Shown here piece after piece: positions 32,541 through 41,238 of a stretch of 64,000 nucleotides of DNA. The notes under the pieces are model-generated. The model saw only the letters and a program-made list of their open reading frames with translations, did not search any database and was not told where the DNA came from. Numbering within the stretch: the stretch's first letter is position 1; every line of letters starts with the position of its first letter. This DNA comes from Euglena gracilis (Eukaryota; Euglenida; Euglenophyceae; Euglenales): NCBI GenBank assembly GCA_039621445.1, contig CP154954.1, forward strand, positions 15,766,140-15,830,139, in the 5' to 3' direction. A program made the translations under genes and the position numbers.

Positions 32541-32849
32541 TGACGTCTTGAAATGTCAACAATTTCTGATTTGATATTTTCTGCGGGCGTCACCTTCCGG
32601 ATAATTTGATTGACTTAACACTTTCAAATTAAATTGTCGAGGTTCTTGAATTGAAGTCCCTTTCTTCTGGGTGTCGAAGGCCAAATTAAGAATCAGCCAA
32701 ATCCGGCGAAAAAAGGCATTAAGCGGGACCTCTTAACCCAACGCAGCAAACAATCCAAACAACACCGCCGGCTAGCAAGGCATGGCCTCACAAGGGCAAA
32801 GTGCGGAGCCCGAGGTGTCGAGTCAGCGCCATGTTCGCCACGTCGGAGA

Positions 32850-32963
32850 CAATGCAGCCAACTCCGGCGAGGTGACACGAAGCAGGGGCTCCTAACCCAA
32901 GGCATGGCCTCAAGATGTCTTTGTGCTTCGCCGTCGGTGACCCTTCCTCCCCGGAGTGCATTG
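32850..32963 (+). repeat. Stray DIRS right terminus
   Basis: GCAGCCAACTCCGGCGAGG, TCCTAACCC, GGCATGGCCTCA and TCTTTGTGCTTCGCCGTCGG match the right terminal repeat of copy A in plus orientation, although no complete copy precedes it. It sits directly after the left end of copy B. Confidence 0.7.
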
Positions 32964-32984
32964 GAATGGCGCAGAACCCGTAAC

Positions 32985-33859
32985 CCATCTGGCTTTCAAA
33001 CTGAACTTCCGGGAAGAAAAATTACAAGTGCCCCCCCCCCCCAGAAAGTCAAAAACATAAAAAAGGAGCTGGAAAAAATCGTGAAAAAAGATTACATGTC
33101 AAAAAGGCAGGTTGGCTGTGATTTTGGGTCAAATAAGATGCAATCTAATGGCCCTGCCCTTTTTAAGGGCTTTTACAGACACCCTGGCAAATTTTTTGGT
33201 GGCAAAGTCCACAGCCCTCTGGGACTCAAAACACCCCATCACCCAGGAAATCAAGGCCCAATTAAGGGAGAAACCCCGTGTATGTCGTATGTGACGTCTG
33301 ATGCGGTGTGTTATGCGAGATGTGCAGTGTGTCATGTGAAGCATCCTGTGGCATGTGTAGTGCAGCATCGAGTGCCATGCAAGTGCGCCATGCGAGAATG
33401 TGAGTGGGTGATTGGGTGAATGAATCTGCATTGTGTATGTCACATGTGAGGTCAGTGACCCTGGTAAACAGGTGGCTCAGTGCAGCAATAAACACTGTGA
33501 AAAGTTTGAGCAAACCTGGGGAAACAGTTTCCTTGTCAGTGGACAACCAGATAATTATACTATTACCTAACAAAAGGAGCTGGGGGCTGAAAAGACCCCT
33601 TCAACAAAATGCTAAGACCATTTTTCAAATGGTGCATGGAGCACCAAGTAAACCTCCAAGTCAACTGGGTGCCTTCAAAGGAATGCCTAGCAGACCCCAT
33701 AAGCAGATGGGAAATGGACAGGGGGGATTATTCTTTAGACCCCCCACTTTTTCAATGGTTAAGACAGCAAATGCAAAATTTCATAAATCTGGAAACAGAC
33801 TTATTTGCCTCCCAAGGCAACAAAAAACTGCCCAAATTTGTGGCCAGGTGGCCCCATTG
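32985..33859 (+). pseudogene. DIRS copy C fragment (RT end to post-RNase H)
   Basis: Plus-strand homology to copy A starts at the thumb region (LNFREEKLQVPP equivalents) and continues through LTDSLANFLV-like sequence. Between about 33270 and 33465 it is replaced by roughly 190 bp of unrelated GTGATGTGTG-rich sequence. It resumes at the INTVKSLSKPGETVSLSVDN RNase H site, then QVNWVPSKECLADPISRW and ETDLFASQGNKKLPKFVARW. It stops at 33859 where the LTR-element complex begins. Confidence 0.75.
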
Positions 33860-33980
33860 GTTTGTCCTCGGCCATTGGGACCGTTTCCTCCTCCTCCTCC
33901 GCTTCCGGAGGGGAGTCCTCTGTGTGCAGTTGTGCTGCAGTACGCGGGTCTTTTCCGCTCCTGTAGCACCTTTGTGCGTC

Positions 33981-34460
33981 TTACAGGCGGTAAAAGCTTA
34001 TACTTTCACTCCTGTCAGAGTTGGGGTATGGGGGCGGCCACGACGCTCTCTCCCAGCTTCCGGGTGGAGGTTGCGGCTCGTCGTCGTCGATCAGGCAGAG
34101 GTCTTCCCACTGCTGTCGACAATTCTCGTGCATGCCGTATTCTCCTGTGTCTTCAAGGAAAGCGGGCAGCGGCAACGCATAACGAGGTTCTTTCCCCTCG
34201 TGTGCCGCGAAAAACATTTGGAAATCGTCCCAGACCAGGATCTTCCCGAACTGGGTGTCCAGGTGCTCCTGGAAGCCGATTTCGGCCTCTTGCCAGTCCG
34301 GTTGTAGGTTCGTCCTGCGTTGGTCTGGATCATTGGGTCTGGCGTATACCTCGGTGTATCCCCGAGGTAACCACCTTCTGTGGATATCCACATCAGCGGT
34401 CATGTATTCCAGGAAATATATGTAGACCTCCAGGACGTAGGTAATCCACGCTGTGCCAAT
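33981..34460 (-). CDS. C-terminal continuation of the 679-codon protein in another frame
   Basis: Directly after the frame ending at 34393, another frame reads without break from about 34460 (YVLEVYIYFLEYMTADVDIH) to a stop at 33981, about 160 codons. It has an acidic CLIDDDEPQPPPGS segment and an aromatic/Asp-rich WDDFQMFFAAHEG. The upstream part in this frame is more protein-like than the last 25 codons of the longer frame, which suggests one protein of about 800 residues with a frameshift near 34450. The function is unknown. Confidence 0.4.
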   Translation of the reverse strand: MGTAWITYVLEVYIYFLEYMTADVDIHRRWLPRGYTEVYARPNDPDQRRTNLQPDWQEAEIGFQEHLDTQFGKILVWDDFQMFFAAHEGKEPRYALPLPAFLEDTGEYGMHENCRQQWEDLCLIDDDEPQPPPGSWERASWPPPYPNSDRSESISFYRL

Positions 34461-36432
34461 ACTGTTGCAGCAGAAATATTTTCTGCCGGTGCTGTTTCAG
34501 CACCTTTCGGTCTTGCGTCCCGATCTGGGGATTCCGGCACTGATGCATGAGGAATCTCCTGGTCGGCTGGCTACCGGCATTCTCGGCAGTCGGAGCCGGT
34601 TTTCCGCTTTCTCCGAAACCACAGAAGTCAACAATGTGAACCTCCTTGCAAAACTGGCATTCCAGTTTGTACCGCTGGGGGTACGCGAGGTCGACGTCCA
34701 GTACCTTGAACAGCGTGCCATACATGCTGTCCAAGTATACTTGGAGATTGCACGTGAACATTACCGCAGCCTGCGCCTGGAGTTTCTCCGGCAGGGGGTA
34801 GTACTTCCACTGGATTACCAGTGATCCCACGGAATACATGTGCGTGAAGATTTCCTTCAACTGTGCGACGAACGTTTCGTCGTCTTCACAAGTATTCATA
34901 CAATCGATACACGTCAGACTGTTTCGGTCGGTAAAAATGCCGAAATTCTGGCAGGGGTATCCCAACCAGAACCACAGCTCCCAGAAACCAGGCATCCGGT
35001 CCAGGAAAACTTCATTCGAATGAGGGTATCCCTCAAAAGCATGAAGCTCGGAACTGTAGAAAAAACGTTTGCAGTGATCGTTCATACGATTCTGCACCAC
35101 TTCGAGCACCGCATCCGGTGGTCGGTGGATCACGTTGCCTGCTTTCGTGAACTTTTGGAGATCTTCGTCGATTTTCGGCCAGATCTCCTCAAGGTATTTG
35201 AACACCGAGGCAACGTCATAATCCTTCTTTTTCGAAGGGTCGGCGGCTTTTCCGCCTTTCCTGCTGGGGGTCCGGCAGATTTTCCGCCTTTGCCTGGTGC
35301 TGGCCAAGCGGCTTTTCCGCCTTTGCCAGGTGGGGCCTTTTCCACCTTTCTCCTGGCCCTTTCCTTTCCCCTTACCCCTGCCTTTACCTTTACCCTTACC
35401 CTTTGTGTTAGACAGCCATTCAAATGTCGCCCAGTAATCCCAGTATTTTGGGTCTTCTGGTGTATACACAGGGTAAGTCACGGATTCCGTGCTGGGCGTT
35501 CGAGCAAATTCCTGCTCAGCGTCACGATTCGAGTAAACCGGTGCGACCGGCGGTGGTCGGGTTTCCCGACGTGCCCGTTCTGCCGTCACATCTGGCGCTG
35601 GCGAAGCTTCCTCGTCAGCGTCGACGTGCATCGCCGCGGGCGCATTTTCCGACCTAGGCGAGCGGCGCTGTGGCTGCGGCGTCAATATTTCCGGGCCACG
35701 GTCACGCTTGCCGGCGGCAGAGCTTGTTGGTCGTGCCGATGGCGCTTCCGCCACAACAACATCCCGCTGTCGCGCTGGTTGACTGGATCGTGATGGAGCT
35801 GGGACTCCTGTGAGAGCCGTCACAGCAGCATCATACTGCTGGCGCTCTTCCATCGTCATTTCCGCCCGAGCAGGGTATCCATGGCCAGCGGAAACAGGGG
35901 GGCGACGTGCGATCTGCCTTTGGATCGTCACAGCATATTCATGCTGTTGACGCTCCACCCCGGAATCGAACGGCCGGCCAGTCCACGGGTTGACGGGTTC
36001 ATCCCGTACCTGTGGAATCGGTGCCGCACGAGGCGCTGTTGCAGCTTCCCGCGGGCGAGCGCTCCGGGCACTGTCAGACGTCGCGGGAGGGTGTCCTTCC
36101 GCGTGGCGTCTTGGCATAGGGTCAGGTATGGCAGGGTGGGGTTGAGGTGGATACACGTACTGATCTCGTGGCACTGGTGCCTCCTGGGGGTAATCCCCAG
36201 AGACGGTGTACTGAGACACGTGCTCCTGCGCGGGCTGATCCCGCCGAACCATGCGCTCAGGGGACCGAAAAATACTTTCTTTCACACGTGGGTGTTCACT
36301 CCGGACAGGTGCTTCCCCTGTCTCTTCCTCGGGGAATCTGGGGGAGTGAGCACGAAAATGTGCGGTGTAAGTGCCAACTGGTGGTACCTGCCGTGCTACC
36401 TGTGGCGGGACTTCCACGCCCAGGTCACGCAT
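34393..36432 (-). CDS. Large unidentified protein of the inserted LTR element, GK-rich
   Basis: 679 codons starting MRDLGVEVPPQVARQVPPVG. Residues about 1-330 are a Pro/Arg/Ala-rich, probably disordered region. A (GK)n tract (GKGKGKGRGKGKGKG) follows at about 345-365 with a basic stretch. The C-terminal 270 residues are a folded-looking domain with many aromatic residues and a Cys cluster (CIDCMNTCEDDETF), then CQFCKEVHIVDFCGFGES, which could bind zinc. It lies downstream (minus strand) of the left 326-bp LTR and the 303-codon frame, so it is most likely the element's gag-like or accessory protein. No RT, protease or envelope motif is seen. I do not recognise the family. Confidence 0.55.
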   Translation of the reverse strand: MRDLGVEVPPQVARQVPPVGTYTAHFRAHSPRFPEEETGEAPVRSEHPRVKESIFRSPERMVRRDQPAQEHVSQYTVSGDYPQEAPVPRDQYVYPPQPHPAIPDPMPRRHAEGHPPATSDSARSARPREAATAPRAAPIPQVRDEPVNPWTGRPFDSGVERQQHEYAVTIQRQIARRPPVSAGHGYPARAEMTMEERQQYDAAVTALTGVPAPSRSSQPARQRDVVVAEAPSARPTSSAAGKRDRGPEILTPQPQRRSPRSENAPAAMHVDADEEASPAPDVTAERARRETRPPPVAPVYSNRDAEQEFARTPSTESVTYPVYTPEDPKYWDYWATFEWLSNTKGKGKGKGRGKGKGKGQEKGGKGPTWQRRKSRLASTRQRRKICRTPSRKGGKAADPSKKKDYDVASVFKYLEEIWPKIDEDLQKFTKAGNVIHRPPDAVLEVVQNRMNDHCKRFFYSSELHAFEGYPHSNEVFLDRMPGFWELWFWLGYPCQNFGIFTDRNSLTCIDCMNTCEDDETFVAQLKEIFTHMYSVGSLVIQWKYYPLPEKLQAQAAVMFTCNLQVYLDSMYGTLFKVLDVDLAYPQRYKLECQFCKEVHIVDFCGFGESGKPAPTAENAGSQPTRRFLMHQCRNPQIGTQDRKVLKQHRQKIFLLQQYWHSVDYLRPGGLHIFPGIHDR

Positions 36433-36471
36433 GGTAATGTCCGCTGCGAATCCCGACGTGTCCGGGTCGGT

Positions 36472-37383
36472 TTAAATTGATTTATATTGCGGAAGTGCGG
36501 CAGTGTGACCATAAACAAAATATTTTAATTTGGCTTTCCGCAATTTCCTTTGGTCCGTCTTGGACATTTTGGCCAAAGGACTCCGCCAAAAAGGGGTGGC
36601 CGCAGCACTACCCTGTGAAATTTTTCTGCCGGTCGAGACACAGGCAGAACTTCCAGAACTGAAATCATTAGAACACCACACACTGCAATTACGATATACT
36701 TCCCAAACCATTCCCAAACCTGAAAAATCGCCCCTGTCATCAGCCGATGACTGGACTGAATCGGCCCCTCCGCCGGCCGAAGCACAGGCGTGGGCCTTGC
36801 CATGTGAACAGGATGTTGTCCTCCCAGCGCCATGTACTTCTGCAGCTGGGCCACCGGCCGAAGCACAGGTGACCCCAGTACCCAGTACATCCATCATGTT
36901 CGAATCCACCCCGTCAGCACCAGGTCCAAGATGTCCAATGACGGGGTGGCCAACCCCGGATTCAACTGCATCACTGGCCGTGGACCCAGAGGCACTGGGG
37001 ACTGCAGCTACCCCAGCTGCCATTGCCCCACCGACCACAGCACAGGTGGGGGTGGGTTCCAATGACATCTCATCTTCGACGTCACTTCCCAAAATGTAAT
37101 GTAAAACTGAAAATTCATCTTGTACTTCTTCCAATGACACACACACCTCTGTCTGAGCATGTGCCGGCGATAATGTCTTATCTTCTTCTTGGTCTTTCCT
37201 TTCTTGACCTTCCATCTGGACTTCAGGCATGTTACCAATGACACAACAAATGAGTTGATTGTGAGAGGGGAACACCGGGGCCGCCAACCCTGATTCTCTG
37301 CGACCCCGGCGCCCCTGGGTGGTTCTTGAACTTTTCTTTATCCAGTTCATCAATTTTCCTGATATTCCTCCTGGCGCTGCCAT
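36472..37383 (-). CDS. 303-codon frame starting inside the left LTR
   Basis: Begins MAAPGGISGKLMNWIKKSSR within the LTR (37383), crosses the LTR end at 37262 and runs to 36472, 39 bases before the 679-codon frame starts. It is basic at the N-terminus, then Glu/Asp-rich (QERKDQEEDK), then a Val/Gly/Ala/Ser-rich middle, and ends with a Lys/Arg segment (KMSKTDQRKLRKAKLKYFVY). The mix resembles a small gag-like or nucleocapsid protein, but no motif is diagnostic. The start overlaps the end of a 68-codon LTR frame (37556-37350). Confidence 0.45.
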   Translation of the reverse strand: MAAPGGISGKLMNWIKKSSRTTQGRRGRRESGLAAPVFPSHNQLICCVIGNMPEVQMEGQERKDQEEDKTLSPAHAQTEVCVSLEEVQDEFSVLHYILGSDVEDEMSLEPTPTCAVVGGAMAAGVAAVPSASGSTASDAVESGVGHPVIGHLGPGADGVDSNMMDVLGTGVTCASAGGPAAEVHGAGRTTSCSHGKAHACASAGGGADSVQSSADDRGDFSGLGMVWEVYRNCSVWCSNDFSSGSSACVSTGRKISQGSAAATPFWRSPLAKMSKTDQRKLRKAKLKYFVYGHTAALPQYKSI

Positions 37384-37587
37384 ATCCCCACTTCTTGAGT
37401 GTCTACTTCCAAATTCAAACCAAGCAATGAAGATAAGACATCCAAGCCTTGGGCAATCAACTCAAGACAGTTGTGAGCTACAGAAGAGAGGGTAAGGTCA
37501 GATAAAAATACAGCTGAAAACTGGGCTTCCCAATTCTTAATAGGATTCACCCTCATAAAAATTTTGCTTCAGCAGCGCCCACTCACA
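37262..37587 (-). repeat. Left LTR (5' LTR of inserted element)
   Basis: 326 bp reading on the minus strand from TGTGAGTGGGCGCTGCTG to CCCCTCTCA. It is about 98% identical (roughly seven differences) to the plus-strand LTR at 40354-40679. It begins TG and ends CA. CGTG at 37588-37591 abuts its start and is the target duplication. It contains a 68-codon frame (37556-37350) conserved in both copies. Confidence 0.85.
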
Positions 37588-38351
37588 CGTGAAATCCGTC
37601 GTGAATATTCTTCGCCTTTCGCTGGCTGTTTCGCGCAGCAACTGGAAATCAGTGCTACCATGGTCTTTTTTTTATATCAATACCCTACCAGGGTTGGTTT
37701 TGCCTCACTCCCCCTAAAAATTAGTTTTCGGACGGGACCCTCCGGCCATAGGGGATGTCCCTTCGGAGAGACCCGCCCGAACGAGTGTCAGTTGCGAGAC
37801 CTGGTTTGCGGAAGTAGAAAATCTACGTTCTGCAATCCAGAAGCCAGTCACTGAAATTCATGCAACTAAACGGAAATCGTTTTTTGCAGAATTTCATGTC
37901 ACCTGTGTATAGTCCCGGTGACCGCGTGTGGGTGCGGAATAGCCGTACTCGCATGCAGTCTTCCAAGCTGGACCCCCTCTGGCTCGGCCCCTGTGAAATC
38001 CTAGAAAGACTAGGTACCAGCGGGCGTTACAAGGTCGCATTACCGAATGGTGTTGAGGACGTTCATATGGACGACTTCAAACCATACCTGTCGCCACCGG
38101 ATGTGAAACCCATACCGTGCCTGCACTTCAAGCCCCGTTCCAGATTACCTGAGACGGACGACGTTGTCGTCGATAAAATTATCGAACACAAAATCGACAA
38201 AAGTATGCACCTTTGGAAGGTGCGCTGGAAAGGGTATGGGCCCGAGGAGGACACTTGGGAGCCAGCAACCAGTTTTGTTGGGTATGTCCAGCAAGATTGG
38301 AAGCTGTGGACCAAGAAGCATAACATTGATGTTTCCATGACAAGTTTTTGA
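37588..38351 (+). pseudogene. Chromovirus integrase C-terminal half with chromodomain
   Basis: From the CGTG duplication onward the plus strand reads the second half of a Ty3/gypsy integrase: a LVFGRDPP-type box near 37720 (preceded by an in-frame TAA), then, after a frameshift near 37900, the SPGDRVWVRN module (37914-37943). After a linker comes a chromodomain at about 38170-38290 (VVDKIIEHKI, LWKVRWKGYGPEEDTWEP) with the aromatic cage residues in place. The 163-codon frame 37860-38351 is intact. Chromodomains tether integrase to modified histones. The first half of this integrase is on the opposite strand at 40680-41330. Confidence 0.8.
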
Positions 38352-38393
38352 GAACGCATGTGAAACCCATGTTGTTTTCTCGTCTTTTTATCA

Positions 38394-38960
38394 TTGATTC
38401 TTATCATTCTTTCTTTCCGCAGACTTTTTGGCAAACAATACTCAAGCGGTTACCCTTACCAACTTACAACCAACAACCCAACCATCCCACCGTACCGACC
38501 CCGGGCGGTATCATGCTGCCCGGCGGAAGGGAGCCAGGCGGAGGACCGCCTTACCACCCCACCACTCACCCTCAACCTGACCAATATGCGTATCGATACG
38601 GTACGCAACCACCTGCACGGACTGCGGCTCAGGGAAACCCCGAAGCCAGCAGCAGTAGCAGGATGACCCCGATGTCCGCGGAAGCGCGGCCATCTGAGCC
38701 ATCAGGCTCTCGTCGCCTCCCACCGTATGCGGGTATAATGATCCACCGCACGGCGGAGACGATGAACCGGGTTATGCGTATGAGCGCAAACCAGGCACCA
38801 GACCACCTCCCCCAGGCATTGTGGGATGACCACTGCCGTAAAATTTTGACCATCGCGAACACCCCTCCAGCCCTGTGGTGTATGTGCGCCAAGGCGACGA
38901 TGACCGGTTTGGTGTATAATGTTGTTTGTTGTGTGCAGTTGTTGCTATTGATTCGTTGCC
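38394..38960 (+). other. Pro-rich open frame after the chromodomain, not assigned
   Basis: A frame open from 38348 to 39103 reads Pro/Thr/Gln-rich sequence (REPGGGPPYHPTTHPQPDQY) and then a more globular MIHRTAETMNRVMRMSANQA. In composition it resembles the N-terminal part of the 679-codon protein, but no alignable stretch was found by eye. It may be an element-derived remnant. Confidence 0.3.
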
Positions 38961-39004
38961 GCACGTTGTGGATTCCTGATTTTGTTTTTTCAAAGGAGTA
39001 TTCC

Positions 39005-40210
39005 ATTCAGGGTGATGTGGTTCCCAGAGAGCTTCGGCCCTGGGGGGGGACGATTACCATCCCCCACACAGGTTTTTTCATTCCCAGTGAGCTCCGGCCC
39101 TAGGGTGGGGGGGGGCAGATTGCCAGCCCCCGCGCAGGTTTTTGCATACCCTAGTGGGCTCTGGCCCTGGGGGGGGGGACAATTACCATCCCCCGGAAAG
39201 GTTTTTCACACAACCAGTGGGCTTCGGCCCTGGGGTGGGGGGGAGGATGATTACCATCCCCCGGGCAGGTTTGGCCCCCAGGCAGTCTTTTTCAGTTGCA
39301 GTGGGCTTCGGCCCTGGACAGGGGATCAGGATTTTCTCATGGTTTCGAATTTGCTGTTTCACAGCAATGTGTTTTGGCGTTCCTGGTTAAACAGACTTGG
39401 TGGAACGCCACAGGCACCACGGTTGTCCCGCGAACCTTGGACAGTTTTTCATTCCCTGGTGGGCACTCGCCTCGGACTGGGGAGGGGGAGGAACAGCAGT
39501 TTGCTGAACCCCGTACACATTTCTGACCCAGTGAGCTGCGGGCCCTGGGGGGAGGGGACACAGCGGTTTGCTGACCCCTGGACAGTTTTTTACTTCCTGG
39601 TGGGCTTCGGCCTTGGACTGGGGAGGGGGGGGACAGCGGTTTGCTGAACCCCGGACAGGCAGATTTTATTGTTTTTTGTCGTTCTGGTTTGTTTCCCTGG
39701 GGAGTGTGTTTCGACCCTCCCAGCAGAAAGGGCAGGGCCGGCAGTGCCTTTCGTACCGGAGGGACGGAACACCAGGAATGTACCGCCCTCAGGTTACTGC
39801 TTATTGCTTTGCTGTACAATTACACTTGCAACGCTCTGCCTCAGAATGTTATGGGGTAGACACAGTCGTCTGTTGAAGGAACCATCGACTGAAAGATTGC
39901 ATATTTTTGAATCGGTTCAGATTTTGTTGTGTTTGTTGATCACCCAGGTAAGTGGCCCCCCCAGTGGGCTTCGGCCCTGGGGGGGGGGGCAGAAGAGTCA
40001 GCCCCAGGGTTTTTGACCCCAGAGTGCCACGGGGGGGGGGGCAGATTTTTTTGAAAAAATCGCCCCCACAGATTTTTCGGGCAGCACACCCGTGAGTTTC
40101 GACCCGGGGGGGGTGACGTTTCGAGAGAGGAAAAAAAAACAAAAACGCCGAACAGATTTTTCGCTAAAATTTTCGCCCCCTGAGAGTCACGACCCAGGGA
40201 GCAGGGAGGA
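39005..40210. repeat. Degenerate GGGCTTCGGCCCTGGGG tandem repeat
   Basis: A unit of roughly 60-70 bp (GTGGGCTTCGGCCCTGGGG, G-run, ATTACCATCCCCC, CAGGTTTTTCA) repeats imperfectly at 39020-39330, 39455-39665 and 39955-40200. GGGCTTCGGCCC is itself a small hairpin. The array lies between the chromodomain and the right LTR. Confidence 0.75.
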
Positions 40211-40342
40211 ATTTACGGTTCGGACCCCCCCCGAAAGGGGAGAAACGCCAATGTAAATATGAGCCCAGGTTTGTTTTTTGACCCTTTTTCAGCATCGCGC
40301 CCTGTCAGCAACGTATGTGTGGCGGCTCCTGGGAGCCGTTTT

Positions 40343-40353
40343 GAGAAGGGGGG
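40343..40353 (+). promoter_or_regulatory. Polypurine tract upstream of right LTR
   Basis: GAGAAGGGGGG ends exactly where the LTR starts with TGTGAGG. This is the expected place for the plus-strand primer of a reverse-transcribing LTR element. Confidence 0.7.
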
Positions 40354-40679
40354 TGTGAGGGGGCGCTGCTGAAGCAAAATTTTTATGAGGGTGAATCCTA
40401 TTAAGAATTGGGAATCCCAGTTTTCAGCTGTATTTTTATCTGACCTTACCCTCTGTTCTGTAGCTCACAACTGTCTTGGGTTGATTGCCCAAGGCTTGGA
40501 TGTCTTATCTTCATTGCTTGGTTTGAATTTGGAAGTAGACACTCAAGAAGTGGGGATATGGCAGCGCCAGGAGGAATATCAGGAAAATTGATGAACTGGA
40601 TAAAGAAAAGTTCAAGAAACACCCAGGGGCGCCGGGGTCGCAGGGAATCAGGGTTGGCGGCCCCGGTGTTCCCTTCTCA
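40354..40679 (+). repeat. Right LTR (plus orientation)
   Basis: 326 bp, TGTGAGGGGGCGCTGCTG to CCCTTCTCA, in inverted orientation to 37262-37587. CACG at 40680-40683 (CGTG on the minus strand) follows and matches the duplication at 37588-37591. Its last 100 bp are part of the downstream 330-bp tandem duplication. Confidence 0.85.
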
Positions 40680-41238
40680 CACGGCTGCCTCGGCTCTACC
40701 ATTGCCTTTGGGTCGGTATATGTTGGAAAAATGTTGCTCAATTCCGAGTAAACCGCACAAAGTGGTGAAAAACCTTGAAGAAATCTCATGGTCTTGATCA
40801 CTCACAATTTCATTCGGTAAACCAATTAAGCAAATGCATTTCTCCAAAAATATAACTGCCAAACTTTGAGCAGTCAACCCTTTCTTCTGGCATGGAATGG
40901 CTACAATGTCAGGAAAATTGATGAACTGGATAAAGAAAAGTTCAAGAAACACCCAGGAGCGCCGGGGTCGCAGGGAATCAGGGTTGGCGGCCCCGGTGTT
41001 CCCTTCTCACACGGCTGCCTCGGCTCTACCATTGCCTTTGGGTCGGTATATGTTGGAAAAATGTTGCTCAATTCCGAGTAAACCGCACAAAGTGGTGAAA
41101 AACCTTGAAGAAATCTCATGGTCTTGATCACTCACAATTTCATTCGGTAAACCCATTAAGCAAATGCATTTCTCCAAAAATATAACTGCCAAACTTTGAG
41201 CAGTCAACCCTTTCTTCTGGCATGGAATGGCTACAATG
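40579..41238. repeat. 330-bp tandem duplication across the LTR/integrase junction
   Basis: 40579-40908 and 40909-41238 are nearly identical: AGGAAAATTGATGAACTGG at 40581 and 40911, CTTCTCACACGGCTGCC at 40673 and about 41003. Each unit contains the LTR tail, the CACG and about 230 bp of integrase core. Only a few bases differ (GGGGCGCC against GGAGCGCC). Confidence 0.85.

Larger units (their letters stand above)
30855..32818 (-). mobile_element. DIRS-type retrotransposon, copy B (3'-truncated)
   Basis: Minus-strand copy reading from a left terminus at 32818 (reverse complement ACACCTCGGGCTCCGCAC) through ORF1 (about 32540-31500) and RT (about 31499-30855). RNase H, recombinase and right terminus are missing. 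It lies tail-to-tail with copy A. Confidence 0.8.

Noticed and set aside
34840-35793. 317-codon plus-strand frame (also 35881-36480)
   Set aside because: They are antisense shadows of the 679-codon minus-strand frame, rich in Phe/Arg/Val, with no motif.
36530-37099. 189-codon plus-strand frame
   Set aside because: Antisense to the 303-codon frame. Its own reading is Pro/Ala filler.
37200-37262. tRNA-type primer binding site after the left LTR
   Set aside because: No TGG-starting tRNA complement directly follows the LTR end. A TTGGTAACATG phrase some 20 bases away is not convincing.
37262-37587. Left LTR considered as a host gene exon because of its open frame
   Set aside because: The inverted 326-bp copy, TG...CA ends, adjacent CGTG duplication and polypurine tract identify an LTR.
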